Shown here piece by piece: positions 49,879 to 57,301 of a DNA stretch of 64,000 nt. The notes beneath the pieces were generated by a model. It made no database searches. It was not told the origin of the DNA and was given only the letters and a program-made list of their open reading frames with translations. The position numbers and the translations under genes were made by a program. The stretch is from Bin87 sp034423595. Its GTDB lineage: Bacteria > Chloroflexota > Dehalococcoidia > Lucifugimonadales > UBA3495. Location of the stretch: assembly GCA_965207025.1 (NCBI GenBank), contig OZ242258.1, forward strand, positions 1,426,001 through 1,490,000, read 5' to 3'. Positions within the stretch are counted from its first letter, which is position 1. Every line of letters starts with the position of its first letter.

Positions 49879-50349
49879 ATGACCACCCAACAAGAACATC
49901 AGCACCCCGAGGCGCCGCCTCAAATCGTTCCCCAGAGCCTTAACGATTACCTCGAAGTGATGACCAAAGCGGTTTTCCAGAGCGGCATGTCCTGGAAAGT
50001 CGTCAACAGCAAATGGCCCGGCTTCCAGGCCGGTTTCCAGGGCTTTGACGTTGCCGCTGTTGCCGCCATGGATGAGTCGGCCATCGATACCCTGGCCGCC
50101 GACACCAGCATCATCCGCAACCGCCGCAAGATCGTCGCCACCGTCCACAACGCCCAACGCCTCATCGAGCTGGACGAACAATATGACGGCATCCGCAACT
50201 ACTTCCGATCCCACGACGATTTTTACGCCGCACTGAAGGACGTTCGCAAACAGTTCAAGTACATGGGCGACACCGGAACCTACTACTGGATGTACGTTCT
50301 CGGCGAAGACGTTCCCGACTACGCTGAATTCTGCACCCGTGGCAAATGA
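49879..50349 (+). CDS. DNA-3-methyladenine glycosylase I-like HhH-GPD protein
   Basis: 156 residues. Aligns with Tag: LEVMTKAVFQSGMSWKVVNSKWPGFQAGFQGFDVAAVAAMDESAIDTLAADTSIIRNRRKIVATVHNAQRLIEL. It lacks the N-terminal Cys/His and C-terminal His/Cys zinc ligands of Tag, and the position of the base-recognising Glu38 of E. coli Tag seems to be Ala (KAVFQSGMSW). The family is clear, but activity on 3-methyladenine is uncertain. It ends CTRGK. Confidence 0.8.
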   Translation: MTTQQEHQHPEAPPQIVPQSLNDYLEVMTKAVFQSGMSWKVVNSKWPGFQAGFQGFDVAAVAAMDESAIDTLAADTSIIRNRRKIVATVHNAQRLIELDEQYDGIRNYFRSHDDFYAALKDVRKQFKYMGDTGTYYWMYVLGEDVPDYAEFCTRGK

Positions 50350-50353
50350 CCCC

Positions 50354-50422
50354 TTGTCATTGCGAGCGTAGCGTGGCAATCTTGTACCGGTAAATCCTGC
50401 CCATCCTGTGCATCGATGTAAA
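50354..50422. repeat. Composite of a MITE-half repeat and a CCTGCCCATCC repeat
   Basis: TTGTCATTGCGAGCGTAGCG TGGCAATCT is similar to half of the hairpin inside the MITE at 42170. It is followed by ACCGGTAAATCCTGCCCATC, related to the repeat at 38600. Confidence 0.65.
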
Positions 50423-50441
50423 AACCACCGGAGGCCGCGCC

Positions 50442-51032
50442 ATGACCACCCCGGCAACCTGTCAACTGGCCCTCAAGGAATGGGCCATCACCGTAAAGGC
50501 TCTCGCTGACGGCGACCAGATCCTCATGGTGCGCAAGGGCGGAATCCACGAGGAAAGTAAAGATTTCAGGGTCATCCATCCGGAGTTCCTGCTCTATCCC
50601 ACCTACCTCCACCAGCGCGAAGACCTGCTCAAGGAGTCCCACCGGCCCACTCTGCGTAGTCTGCTGGCCGACGACCCCAACGACACCGACGCCGTAACCT
50701 TCACTCACTGGGCTAGAGTCCACGAGCTGCTCGAAATCGACCGTCTGGACAAAGTATCGAGCCTGGCCCCACATCACATCTGGACCGATACCTACGCCGA
50801 ATCTCGCCTCCACTGGAAGCCCATGGTCCCGCTGACCATCATGCTGCTTCGCGTGTACCGCCTGGAAAACCCCACCACCGTCCCGTTCATCCCCGAATAC
50901 GGCGGCTGCAAGTCCTGGGTGGACGTTATCCCCACCGTCCGCCTCGGAGATGCAACCCCGGTTATCGACGACAACCGATTCACGCAGATGGTGGATGCCG
51001 TCCACGACAGCCTCGGACTCGTTCCCGCCTGA
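50442..51032 (+). CDS. DUF1802 family protein
   Basis: 196 residues. LALKEWAITVKALADGDQILMVRKGGIHEESKDFRVIHPEFLLYPTYLHQ is the DUF1802 hallmark; FTHWARVHELLEI and WTDTYAESRLHWKP follow. Function unknown; the family often lies beside DNA repair or nuclease genes. GGAGG lies upstream of the ATG. It follows the Tag-like gene. Confidence 0.85.
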   Translation: MTTPATCQLALKEWAITVKALADGDQILMVRKGGIHEESKDFRVIHPEFLLYPTYLHQREDLLKESHRPTLRSLLADDPNDTDAVTFTHWARVHELLEIDRLDKVSSLAPHHIWTDTYAESRLHWKPMVPLTIMLLRVYRLENPTTVPFIPEYGGCKSWVDVIPTVRLGDATPVIDDNRFTQMVDAVHDSLGLVPA

Positions 51033-51053
51033 CCTAATCCCCTCCCTTCCCCC

Positions 51054-51338
51054 TTGGCCGGCTCCCTCGAAATCGCGGCTGCAATGGCGGTCTGTGAACC
51101 GCCGTTTTACGACTTTCTCTTCGACCTCGTGGTTGACCCTGAGTGCGGCAGTTTGCTTCCCGGCTGCTGTTCGTGTCCCGATAACGGCTGCTTTCGCTAT
51201 GATCGCGCCGAGCTGGATGTTCGCGCCCATCAGTGGGCCGCCGATGAAAGCCTGCCCTGGCCCGACCGGGCCGCCTTGCTGCTCAGCTTGGATAACCTGC
51301 CGTGGCACAGCGACGAAATCGTATTTTATTGGGGCTAG
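51054..51338 (+). CDS. Small acidic, Cys-rich protein, paralogue of 51432 gene
   Basis: 94 residues from a TTG at 51054, or 84 from an ATG at 51084; no ribosome-binding site is seen for either, so it may be a 5'-truncated gene. Similar in layout to the gene at 51432: PPFYDFLFDLVVDPECG against WPIYGFLQALMSDPDVG, and LDNLPWHSDEIVFYWG against IDALPYRGDTIMLHLG. A Cys cluster (CGSLLPGCCSCPDNGC) is special to this copy. No known domain. Confidence 0.5.
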   Translation: MAGSLEIAAAMAVCEPPFYDFLFDLVVDPECGSLLPGCCSCPDNGCFRYDRAELDVRAHQWAADESLPWPDRAALLLSLDNLPWHSDEIVFYWG

Positions 51339-51371
51339 AAAAGACCCCAACAAAATGATGACACCGGGCCG

Positions 51372-51400
51372 TTGACACCCGTAATACGGGTCCGCTAAAC
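51372..51400 (+). promoter_or_regulatory. Candidate promoter with an operator for the AIPR operon
   Basis: TTGACA (51372-51377) is a perfect -35 box; a weak -10 (CTAAAC, 51395-51400) lies 17 nt on. A 15-bp palindrome ACCCGTA-A-TACGGGT (51377-51391) fills the spacer, placed as a repressor operator would be. It lies 41 bp upstream of the 51432 start codon. Confidence 0.5.
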
Positions 51401-51431
51401 CATAGCCATCTTGATTTTCAGAGGTGGGGCC

Positions 51432-51746
51432 ATGGGCCTGGATGTTGGGGTCGTAACAATTGAGTACCTGGAGCGGCCAGACTGGCCAATCTACGGCTTC
51501 TTGCAAGCCTTGATGTCCGATCCGGATGTGGGAACCGAATTTGACCCGTTCGACTATGAAGCAGGCTGGGGCGACGGCTGGGAAGGCAATGCGTTCTACG
51601 AATTCAATCGTGACGTGTTGCTTGGCCGCGCCGACGGCTGGGCCATGCAAAAGAATCTAGGCGCCAATGACCGGGCCATGTTGCTACGGTGGATTGACGC
51701 TCTCCCATACCGCGGGGATACAATCATGCTTCATTTGGGGATGTAA
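51432..51746 (+). CDS. Small acidic protein, first gene of the AIPR operon
   Basis: 104 residues, not recognised. The ATG at 51432 has GAGGTGGGG upstream; the ORF also extends to a TTG at 51411. Acidic, with aromatic residues (FDPFDYEAGWGDGWEGNAFYEFNRDVLL). It shares N- and C-terminal features with the gene at 51054. The stop lies 2 nt before the AIPR ATG, so it is co-translated. It may be a regulator or an immunity partner, but this is inference. Confidence 0.65.
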   Translation: MGLDVGVVTIEYLERPDWPIYGFLQALMSDPDVGTEFDPFDYEAGWGDGWEGNAFYEFNRDVLLGRADGWAMQKNLGANDRAMLLRWIDALPYRGDTIMLHLGM

Positions 51747-51748
51747 TC

Positions 51749-53572
51749 ATGACCAGCCGACGACAAGTTGCTCAAGACCACTACGACCACGTCCTCCCGT
51801 TCGTCGAGGAAATCGCTAATGAGTACTACGCCGGCAACCTTGACGACGGCTTTCGCCATTGGGCTTTTGCCACGGTTTTCACGGTCGGCCACGACATACA
51901 GGGCAACGATATTGTAGATGCTACTGCCATTGATGGGCCTGACGATTTTGAGGTCGATGGGTATTACATCCCAGAATCTGATGATGATTCTGTGGTACAC
52001 TTGTTTCAAAGTAAGCACCGCGAACCAGGGACCACGATGGGGCCTCGCGAGTTTGCTGCTTTCCTGAATGCTCCGAATCGCCTGCTCGATCCTACGCAAG
52101 TCGCTGCTTGCAATAATTTTGAGACCAAAGCACTGCACGATGAGATTGTTAAGCGGCTGAGCTCGCGTGAACGGCCTTGCTCCATCAATATGACTTGGGC
52201 TACCAGTGGCAACTTGACCCCGGCCGCACGCCGAGATGCCGAGACGAATCGATCCAGAATCCTGACGTTTCAAATCAACGGCAATCCCACCGACGTCACG
52301 GTAACCCTCGAATGCCTTGACCTATCCGATCTTTACGAGCAACATCAAAGTCAGCAGGACAGCGAAGACGTCCTGACACCGTGCGATTTCGTCTTCGACC
52401 TTGAACCGGACTCGTACCATCAAACTCACCCCGATGCCGACTATCGAACTTTGTCGATGACGGTGCCGGTCAAGCAAATTATCGACGTGTTCGCAAAGCA
52501 CAGCTACAAAATCTTCCGCTTGAACCCACGCGGCCCATTGGGCAATAAAGTGAACACTGCAATCAAACGTACTCTGCTTGACGAGATTGACCGCAGACGA
52601 TTCCATCTGCTCAATAACGGTATCACCGCGTTCTGCGATTCGTACCGACTGGAAGGCAACAAGTTGCTTGTCCGTGATTTCCAAGTCATAAATGGTTGCC
52701 AAACCACGGTGACCCTATGGAGTGCGCGGGCCGCAGTTCAAAACGATCCTAGCGTTCTTGTAACAGTCAAACTTACCGCCTGCCCTCCGCACTTTGCGAA
52801 CACAATTGCATCTACTACCAATAGCCAAGCTGCTCTGCGAGCCGAAGATTTCACTTCCAATGAGCCCGTACAAATCAGGCTACAGCGGGAGTTTTCAGAA
52901 ATGACGCCGCCGTGGTTCTATCAGATCAAGCGCGGCGAGTGGGATAAAATGCTTGGTGGCATCACTGCTAAGCAACCTTACCGTGATGCTGAGAGTCGGT
53001 ACAGGAAGCTCACCAGCAAGGAAGTCGCCCAGGCGGTTGTGTCATTTGCCGGATTTCCAGGGGAGGCCAAGGATAAAATCCGCGCGTTTCTCAACAAAGA
53101 TCCGGTGTCGTCCATCGCGAAGGAAAGCGAATTCAGCTACGATGCAATCTACACTGAAAACATAGCCGCCACCCAGTTGTTGCTGCCGGCCGTAGTGCAG
53201 AGCAAAGTGTGGAAACAAGTGGAAGCCGATAAACCCGAAGAGGATTGGCTGGTGTACGCGCGCTTTCACATCGTTTGGCTCATCGGCGATTTGCTCCGCC
53301 AGCACTACCAACTCGATGGGATCCTATTTCCCGCAAGTCGGGCAACGACAGTAGCAGAGCAAATTGGCGAGTGGTTTGTGCCTGTGTACACGGTTGCAGT
53401 GGCGGCTATCAGGAACACCCTGCAAGAAGCCGCGTCCCGGGGCACATTTACCGGCAATAACAGAGAGTTTTTCCGTTCCGCCGCGAGTTACCGATTGATT
53501 GAATCCAATTTGCAGGGAGCCTCGAGATTGGCACGGAACTTCGGCGACCCATTCGCGAATCTGCCATCATGA
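51749..53572 (+). CDS. AIPR-family protein (abortive infection phage resistance) with PD-(D/E)xK-like N-terminus
   Basis: 607 residues. The AIPR core is visible: IFRLNPRGPLGNKVNTAIKRTL (about 255), RRRFHLLNNGITAFCDSYRL (LNNGIT 288-293), FQVINGCQTTVTLW (312-324). The N-terminal region has a restriction-nuclease-like pattern: Asp70-Gly71 (FEVDGYYI) and Gln87-x-Lys89 (VVHLFQSKH) with acidic residues upstream. GC is near 50 percent in places, well below the neighbours, which suggests horizontal transfer. Known AIPR proteins are linked with phage defence. The last codons overlap the next gene (ATGA). Confidence 0.88.
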   Translation: MTSRRQVAQDHYDHVLPFVEEIANEYYAGNLDDGFRHWAFATVFTVGHDIQGNDIVDATAIDGPDDFEVDGYYIPESDDDSVVHLFQSKHREPGTTMGPREFAAFLNAPNRLLDPTQVAACNNFETKALHDEIVKRLSSRERPCSINMTWATSGNLTPAARRDAETNRSRILTFQINGNPTDVTVTLECLDLSDLYEQHQSQQDSEDVLTPCDFVFDLEPDSYHQTHPDADYRTLSMTVPVKQIIDVFAKHSYKIFRLNPRGPLGNKVNTAIKRTLLDEIDRRRFHLLNNGITAFCDSYRLEGNKLLVRDFQVINGCQTTVTLWSARAAVQNDPSVLVTVKLTACPPHFANTIASTTNSQAALRAEDFTSNEPVQIRLQREFSEMTPPWFYQIKRGEWDKMLGGITAKQPYRDAESRYRKLTSKEVAQAVVSFAGFPGEAKDKIRAFLNKDPVSSIAKESEFSYDAIYTENIAATQLLLPAVVQSKVWKQVEADKPEEDWLVYARFHIVWLIGDLLRQHYQLDGILFPASRATTVAEQIGEWFVPVYTVAVAAIRNTLQEAASRGTFTGNNREFFRSAASYRLIESNLQGASRLARNFGDPFANLPS

Positions 53573-54027
53573 CCACCGCCACCCAACGCCCCCTGCCACC
53601 GGACGCCATCGCCGGCCTCAGCTCGATAGCCGAGGTGTGCGACGTGTTGCGCGCCTGGGGATACCCCAACCTGGCCGACCGCCTGGCCTACCTGGCCTCC
53701 GATGAAGACCTCGACGACGGCGATCGGCCGGCCACACTGGAAAGCGCCCGGGGCTTCTTGGCCTTTTTCGGTGCGGTGGAGTCGGCGGATGGAAAGATAG
53801 ATTTGGGCACGACTCGAGACGGGTGGATTAGTGCCCATTGGCGTTTTTCAGACAAGCGCTCGGTATCCCTTTACTTCCTCGATGAGGAACGAGTTGACTA
53901 TGCCGCGCGCAAGTCCGATGGGCATTTTACCGATTTCAATAGGAAACATGCAGTCCTCAATCGCCATGAGATTGCGGAACGCTTAGTTGGTATGAAGCAG
54001 TGGTTCACATGGTTCAAAGTACGCTAG
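53569..54027 (+). CDS. Hypothetical protein downstream of AIPR
   Basis: 152 residues, unknown. Start ATG overlaps the AIPR TGA stop. N-terminal IAGLSSIAEVCDVLRAWGYPNLADRLAYLASDEDLDDGDRPATLESARGFLAFF is helical and acidic; the second part is beta-rich and aromatic (GWISAHWRFSDKRSVSLYFLDEERVDYAARKS). The gene overlaps the start of the next one. A matched pair with the next gene seems likely. Confidence 0.75.
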   Translation: MTTATQRPLPPDAIAGLSSIAEVCDVLRAWGYPNLADRLAYLASDEDLDDGDRPATLESARGFLAFFGAVESADGKIDLGTTRDGWISAHWRFSDKRSVSLYFLDEERVDYAARKSDGHFTDFNRKHAVLNRHEIAERLVGMKQWFTWFKVR

Positions 54028-54449
54028 GGCACCGCGCGCTCGAGGACTCGCATCACGTAGCGCGCTACTGCCGCCCGCGTGATATTGGAAATGACGGCAG
54101 ACCCGTTCCGGCAGCATTCTATCTCCGCTCGGGAGAGGAATATCTGTCCACCAATTGGTTGGAGGTTTTTCACGACTCCGAACGTTCACTTCAAATCGCC
54201 GGCGTCCTTCAAGCCCTGTCTGACAAAGGCTTCCGCGTCAGTCGCAACTCAGCATTCGCAACGCTCAACGTGGGCACCACCATCGCCCAATGTAGAAACG
54301 ACTTGAACGTCGATATACAATCCGTGGCACTGGGGGAATCTCACGACCCATCGCACACCGGGATTTACGGGTACGTCGCGCAAAACTCCGAGGTCGCCGA
54401 ACTACTGGCGTCGCTGGTCAGCCCGCAAGAGGTTTATGCCGGTACCTAG
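54009..54449 (+). CDS. Hypothetical protein of the CRPxxI...YLSTNWLE type
   Basis: 146 residues from ATG 54009 (a GTG at 54000 is possible). The segment HHVARYCRPRDIGNDGRPVPAAFYLRSGEEYLSTNWLEVFHD is a pattern I recall from small unannotated proteins in many bacteria. The rest includes RVSRNSAFATLNVGTTIAQ and ESHDPSHTGIYGY. No known function. The start overlaps the preceding gene by 19 nt, so the two are coupled. Last gene of the AIPR operon. Confidence 0.7.
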   Translation: MVQSTLGHRALEDSHHVARYCRPRDIGNDGRPVPAAFYLRSGEEYLSTNWLEVFHDSERSLQIAGVLQALSDKGFRVSRNSAFATLNVGTTIAQCRNDLNVDIQSVALGESHDPSHTGIYGYVAQNSEVAELLASLVSPQEVYAGT

Positions 54450-54477
54450 CCCTGTCCCACCCCAAGGAATCACCACC

Positions 54478-55485
54478 ATGAAATACCGCCAACTTCCCCG
54501 CACCGATCTCCTCCTCTCCGAAGTCGGCTTCGGCGTCTGGACCGTCGCCACCAACTGGTGGGGACGCATCCCCGAAGAGACTCGACGCCAGCTCCTTGAA
54601 GAGGCCCTCGAACTCGGCATCAACTTCTTCGACACCGCCGACACCTACGGCGACGGCTACGGTGAGGAAATCCTCGCCAAGTTCATGAGCCATCGCCGCC
54701 ACGACATGATCATCGCCACCAAGTTCGGCTATGACATCTACGATCAGACCACCCCTCGCGTCGGCCACCAGGAGCGTCCCCAGAAGTTCGAGCCGGACTT
54801 CATCAGGTTCGCCTGCGAGCAGTCTCTTCGCCGCCTCAACACCGACTACATCGACCTTTACCAGTTGCACAACCCGCGAATTGAAGCAATCGAGAACGAC
54901 GACGTTTTCGAGACCTTGGAAGCCCTCAAGCACGAAGGCAAGATCCGTTACTACGGCTCCGCTCTCGGCCCCGACATCGGCTGGTTCGAGGAAGGTCAGG
55001 CCAGCATGGAAGAACGCCACGTCAGCAGCTGCCAGATCATCTACAGCATCCTGGAGCAGGACCCGGCCAAAGACTTCTTCCCCATCGCTGAAAAGGAACA
55101 GGTTGGGCTGCTATCCCGCGTCCCCCACGCCTCCGAAGCGCTGACCGGACGCTACGACGCGCCGCCCGAATTCGACGAAAGCGACCACCGTTCCTACCGC
55201 CGCCACCAGTGGCTCAGCGAGGCCCTGGTCAAGGTCGATCAGGTCAAGTTCCTTGCGGGAGAGGAAACCGGCCGCTCCATGAGTCAGGCCGCCATCCAGT
55301 TTGTCCTCCACCAGCCCACCATCACCAGCGTCCTGCCCAACTTCACCACGCTCGAAGAGCTGAAGGAGTATTCCGATGCCGTGGAAACTCCCTCGCTCAG
55401 CGAAGGCGACCAGTCCATCATCGACGACCTCTGGGCCAACAACTTCTACGTGGAGCCGGCCGAACCTGAATTCCGCGAGGTCTAG
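54478..55485 (+). CDS. Aldo/keto reductase
   Basis: 335 residues. Catalytic Tyr in DTADTYGDGYGEEIL, Lys in IIATKFGYD, His in LYQLHNPRIE; NADP-binding part near the C-terminus (LPNFTTLEELKEYSDAV). Lengthened by an acidic tail. Substrate unknown. The ATG at 54478 has AAGGAAT upstream; the GC returns to the high level of the genome. Confidence 0.9.
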   Translation: MKYRQLPRTDLLLSEVGFGVWTVATNWWGRIPEETRRQLLEEALELGINFFDTADTYGDGYGEEILAKFMSHRRHDMIIATKFGYDIYDQTTPRVGHQERPQKFEPDFIRFACEQSLRRLNTDYIDLYQLHNPRIEAIENDDVFETLEALKHEGKIRYYGSALGPDIGWFEEGQASMEERHVSSCQIIYSILEQDPAKDFFPIAEKEQVGLLSRVPHASEALTGRYDAPPEFDESDHRSYRRHQWLSEALVKVDQVKFLAGEETGRSMSQAAIQFVLHQPTITSVLPNFTTLEELKEYSDAVETPSLSEGDQSIIDDLWANNFYVEPAEPEFREV

Positions 55486-55512
55486 CGCCGTTTGCGGCGT
55501 CCGGGCCGCCGA

Positions 55513-55521
55513 TGCTATACT
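55513..55521 (+). promoter_or_regulatory. Extended -10 promoter of the Fur-family gene
   Basis: TGC-TATACT, 58 nt upstream of the ATG at 55579. Same motif as at 48936. Confidence 0.45.
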
Positions 55522-55578
55522 CGCCTCCGCGCCGTGGCCGGAGTTTCGCCGGGCGCGATGCGCTATCGGAGGGCCCTC

Positions 55579-56028
55579 ATGATGCAGAACGCTGTTGTTC
55601 AGCAACTCCGGCAGGGCGGTGTGCGCGTTACGCCCCAGCGCCTTGCCATCGCTGAAGCCGTGCTGAACTCCACCGACCATCCTACGGTGCAGCAGATTCA
55701 CGAGCGCGTCCAACAGCATTTCCCGTCCATGACTTTGGCCACCGTGTACTCAACGCTGGGAGTCCTGTCGAAGAGCGGTCTTATTCAGGAATTGCCGTTC
55801 GCCAAACAGTCCCGGTACGAGAGCAACGTGTCGCCCCACGTCAACCTGGTCTGCATCGGGTGTGGCAACATCGCCGATGCTGACGAAAGCAGCGATATCA
55901 TCGTACGGCTTCGCGACCAGGTTTCCACCGAGACCAGCTTCCAGGTCATGTGGCAGCGGGTCGATTTCCACGGGTGGTGTCCAGCCTGCTCCGCCCCGGG
56001 CGCGCTGGAAGAATCTTCGGACGAATGA
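55579..56028 (+). CDS. Fur/PerR-family transcriptional regulator
   Basis: 149 residues. Winged helix: VTPQRLAIAEAVLNSTDHPTVQQIHERV and SMTLATVYSTLGVLSKSGLIQEL. Structural zinc: CIGCG and CPAC. Compared with B. subtilis PerR, the oxidation-sensing His37 (DHPT) and His91 (SPHV) are kept, but the next ligand His93 is Asn (PHVN) and Asp85 is Glu (RYES). It is likely a peroxide- or metal-responsive repressor with a changed metal site. Followed by a VOC gene with overlapping ATGA. Confidence 0.9.
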   Translation: MMQNAVVQQLRQGGVRVTPQRLAIAEAVLNSTDHPTVQQIHERVQQHFPSMTLATVYSTLGVLSKSGLIQELPFAKQSRYESNVSPHVNLVCIGCGNIADADESSDIIVRLRDQVSTETSFQVMWQRVDFHGWCPACSAPGALEESSDE

Positions 56029-56396
56029 TTACCAGTGTCGTCGGCATTACGCTCTGGACGGACAATCTGGAGCGTATGGTCAGTTTCTACCGCGACACCC
56101 TGCGACTGCCGCTGCATTCCTTCCACGAGGACGAGGGCTTCGCAGCTTTTGAATTGGGCGAAGTACGCTTCAACGTCGGCAGGCACAACGGCGTCAGCGG
56201 CCCCTCCAGGGACCCGCTGCGGATGATGCCCCACCTGGGCGTCAGCGACATCCACGACGAACATAGCCGACTAGCCGCCCAGGGCGTGGAGTTCATCCGC
56301 CGGCCCGAACAAGAACACTGGGGGGGTTGGGTTGCCACTCTCAAAGACCCCGACGGCAACACCCTCCAGCTCCTCCAGTTCCCCGACCCCTGCTGA
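56025..56396 (+). CDS. VOC-family (glyoxalase/bleomycin-resistance-like) protein
   Basis: 123 residues. ITLWTDNLERMVSFYRDTLRLPLHSF, HLGVSDIHDEHSRLAAQGVEFIRRPEQEHWGGWVATLKDPDGNTLQLLQF. One VOC module of two beta-alpha-beta-beta-beta units. Metal ligands His and Glu could be in HLGVSD and TLQLLQ, but the Glu of the second is Gln, so activity is unclear. The ATG overlaps the Fur-family stop, which suggests co-regulation. Confidence 0.88.
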   Translation: MITSVVGITLWTDNLERMVSFYRDTLRLPLHSFHEDEGFAAFELGEVRFNVGRHNGVSGPSRDPLRMMPHLGVSDIHDEHSRLAAQGVEFIRRPEQEHWGGWVATLKDPDGNTLQLLQFPDPC

Positions 56397-56411
56397 CCGG
56401 CATTAACAGAA

Positions 56412-56452
56412 ACTCCCTCTCCCGTCGAGGGAGAGGGTTGGGGTGAGGGTGA
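56412..56452. repeat. CTCCCTCTCCC...GGTGAGGGTGAG palindromic repeat
   Basis: CTCCCTCTCCCGTCGAGGGA GAGGGTTGGGGTGAGGGTGAG. It lies between convergent VOC and flavin-reductase genes; the best-preserved of four copies (stem CCTCTCCCGTCGAGGGAGAGG). Confidence 0.88.
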
Positions 56453-56472
56453 GAGCGCTCCTGCTGTTGCCG

Positions 56473-57126
56473 TCAATCAGCTGCCTGTTCAGTTGCTTGC
56501 GGTGTGTAGTGAGGCCGCACCAACTCGTACACGTCGTCGGTGTGGCAGTACATATTGCCCGCCAGGCGCCCGGTCGGCCTCAGTGCCTCATGGTTGATGC
56601 GCAGGCCGTTCGGCCCTTCGTACAGAATGTCGTCCCGCACGTGCATCCTGACAATCTCTCCGATCACCAGCCCATGGGCGTGCGGCTGCTCGCCGATGTT
56701 GACCACCTGCATCAAGCGGCACTCCATGTTGACCGGCGATTCCAGAACCCGCGGAGCCTTTACCATTTCGCTGGGCGCTTCCGTCAATCCTGCAACATCA
56801 AACTCGGATACGTCCGACGGGTACTCGGCTGCCGTAGCGTTCATCGCGGCGGCTATGTCATCCACCACCACGTTGACGACGTACTCGCCCGTCTCTTCAA
56901 CGTTGGTCAACGTGTCTTTTCGTTTATCTTCCCAACCCGCCGCCTTCCGCGAGGACGAAAATATCAGCGTGGGCGGATTGTAGGCCATCGCGTTGAAGAA
57001 ACTGTACGGCGCCAGATTGACGACGCCCTCCGTCGAAATGGTCGATACGAATGCGATTGGCCGCGGGACCACTACCCCGGTTAGTATCATGTTGAATCGG
57101 TCAAAATTCTTGGGGTCAATTAACAT
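56473..57126 (-). CDS. Flavin reductase-like (FMN-binding split barrel) protein
   Basis: 217 residues. GVVVPRPIAFVSTISTEGVVNLAPYSFFNAMAYNPPTLIFSS is the DIM6/NTAB FMN-binding core; KDTLTNVEETGEYVVNVV and HAHGLVIGEIVRMHV follow. Likely NAD(P)H:flavin reductase or related. The ATG at 57126 has AGGAGCC upstream. Divergent from the CoA-transferase. Confidence 0.9.
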   Translation of the reverse strand: MLIDPKNFDRFNMILTGVVVPRPIAFVSTISTEGVVNLAPYSFFNAMAYNPPTLIFSSSRKAAGWEDKRKDTLTNVEETGEYVVNVVVDDIAAAMNATAAEYPSDVSEFDVAGLTEAPSEMVKAPRVLESPVNMECRLMQVVNIGEQPHAHGLVIGEIVRMHVRDDILYEGPNGLRINHEALRPTGRLAGNMYCHTDDVYELVRPHYTPQATEQAAD

Positions 57127-57301
57127 TCTGGTTGGCTCCTGCGCTCCCAGCGTCGCGTGGGTGGTAATTGTTGTTTCCGAATTATACCCCTGAAAACCCG
57201 CCCGATGAGAAATTGCCGCCTCGGACGGGTTGGGATACAATCCGTCAACGCGCGTCGGTCAGATTCTCAGTCGTTATCAGACAGAAATTCTCGGACGGTT
57301 T

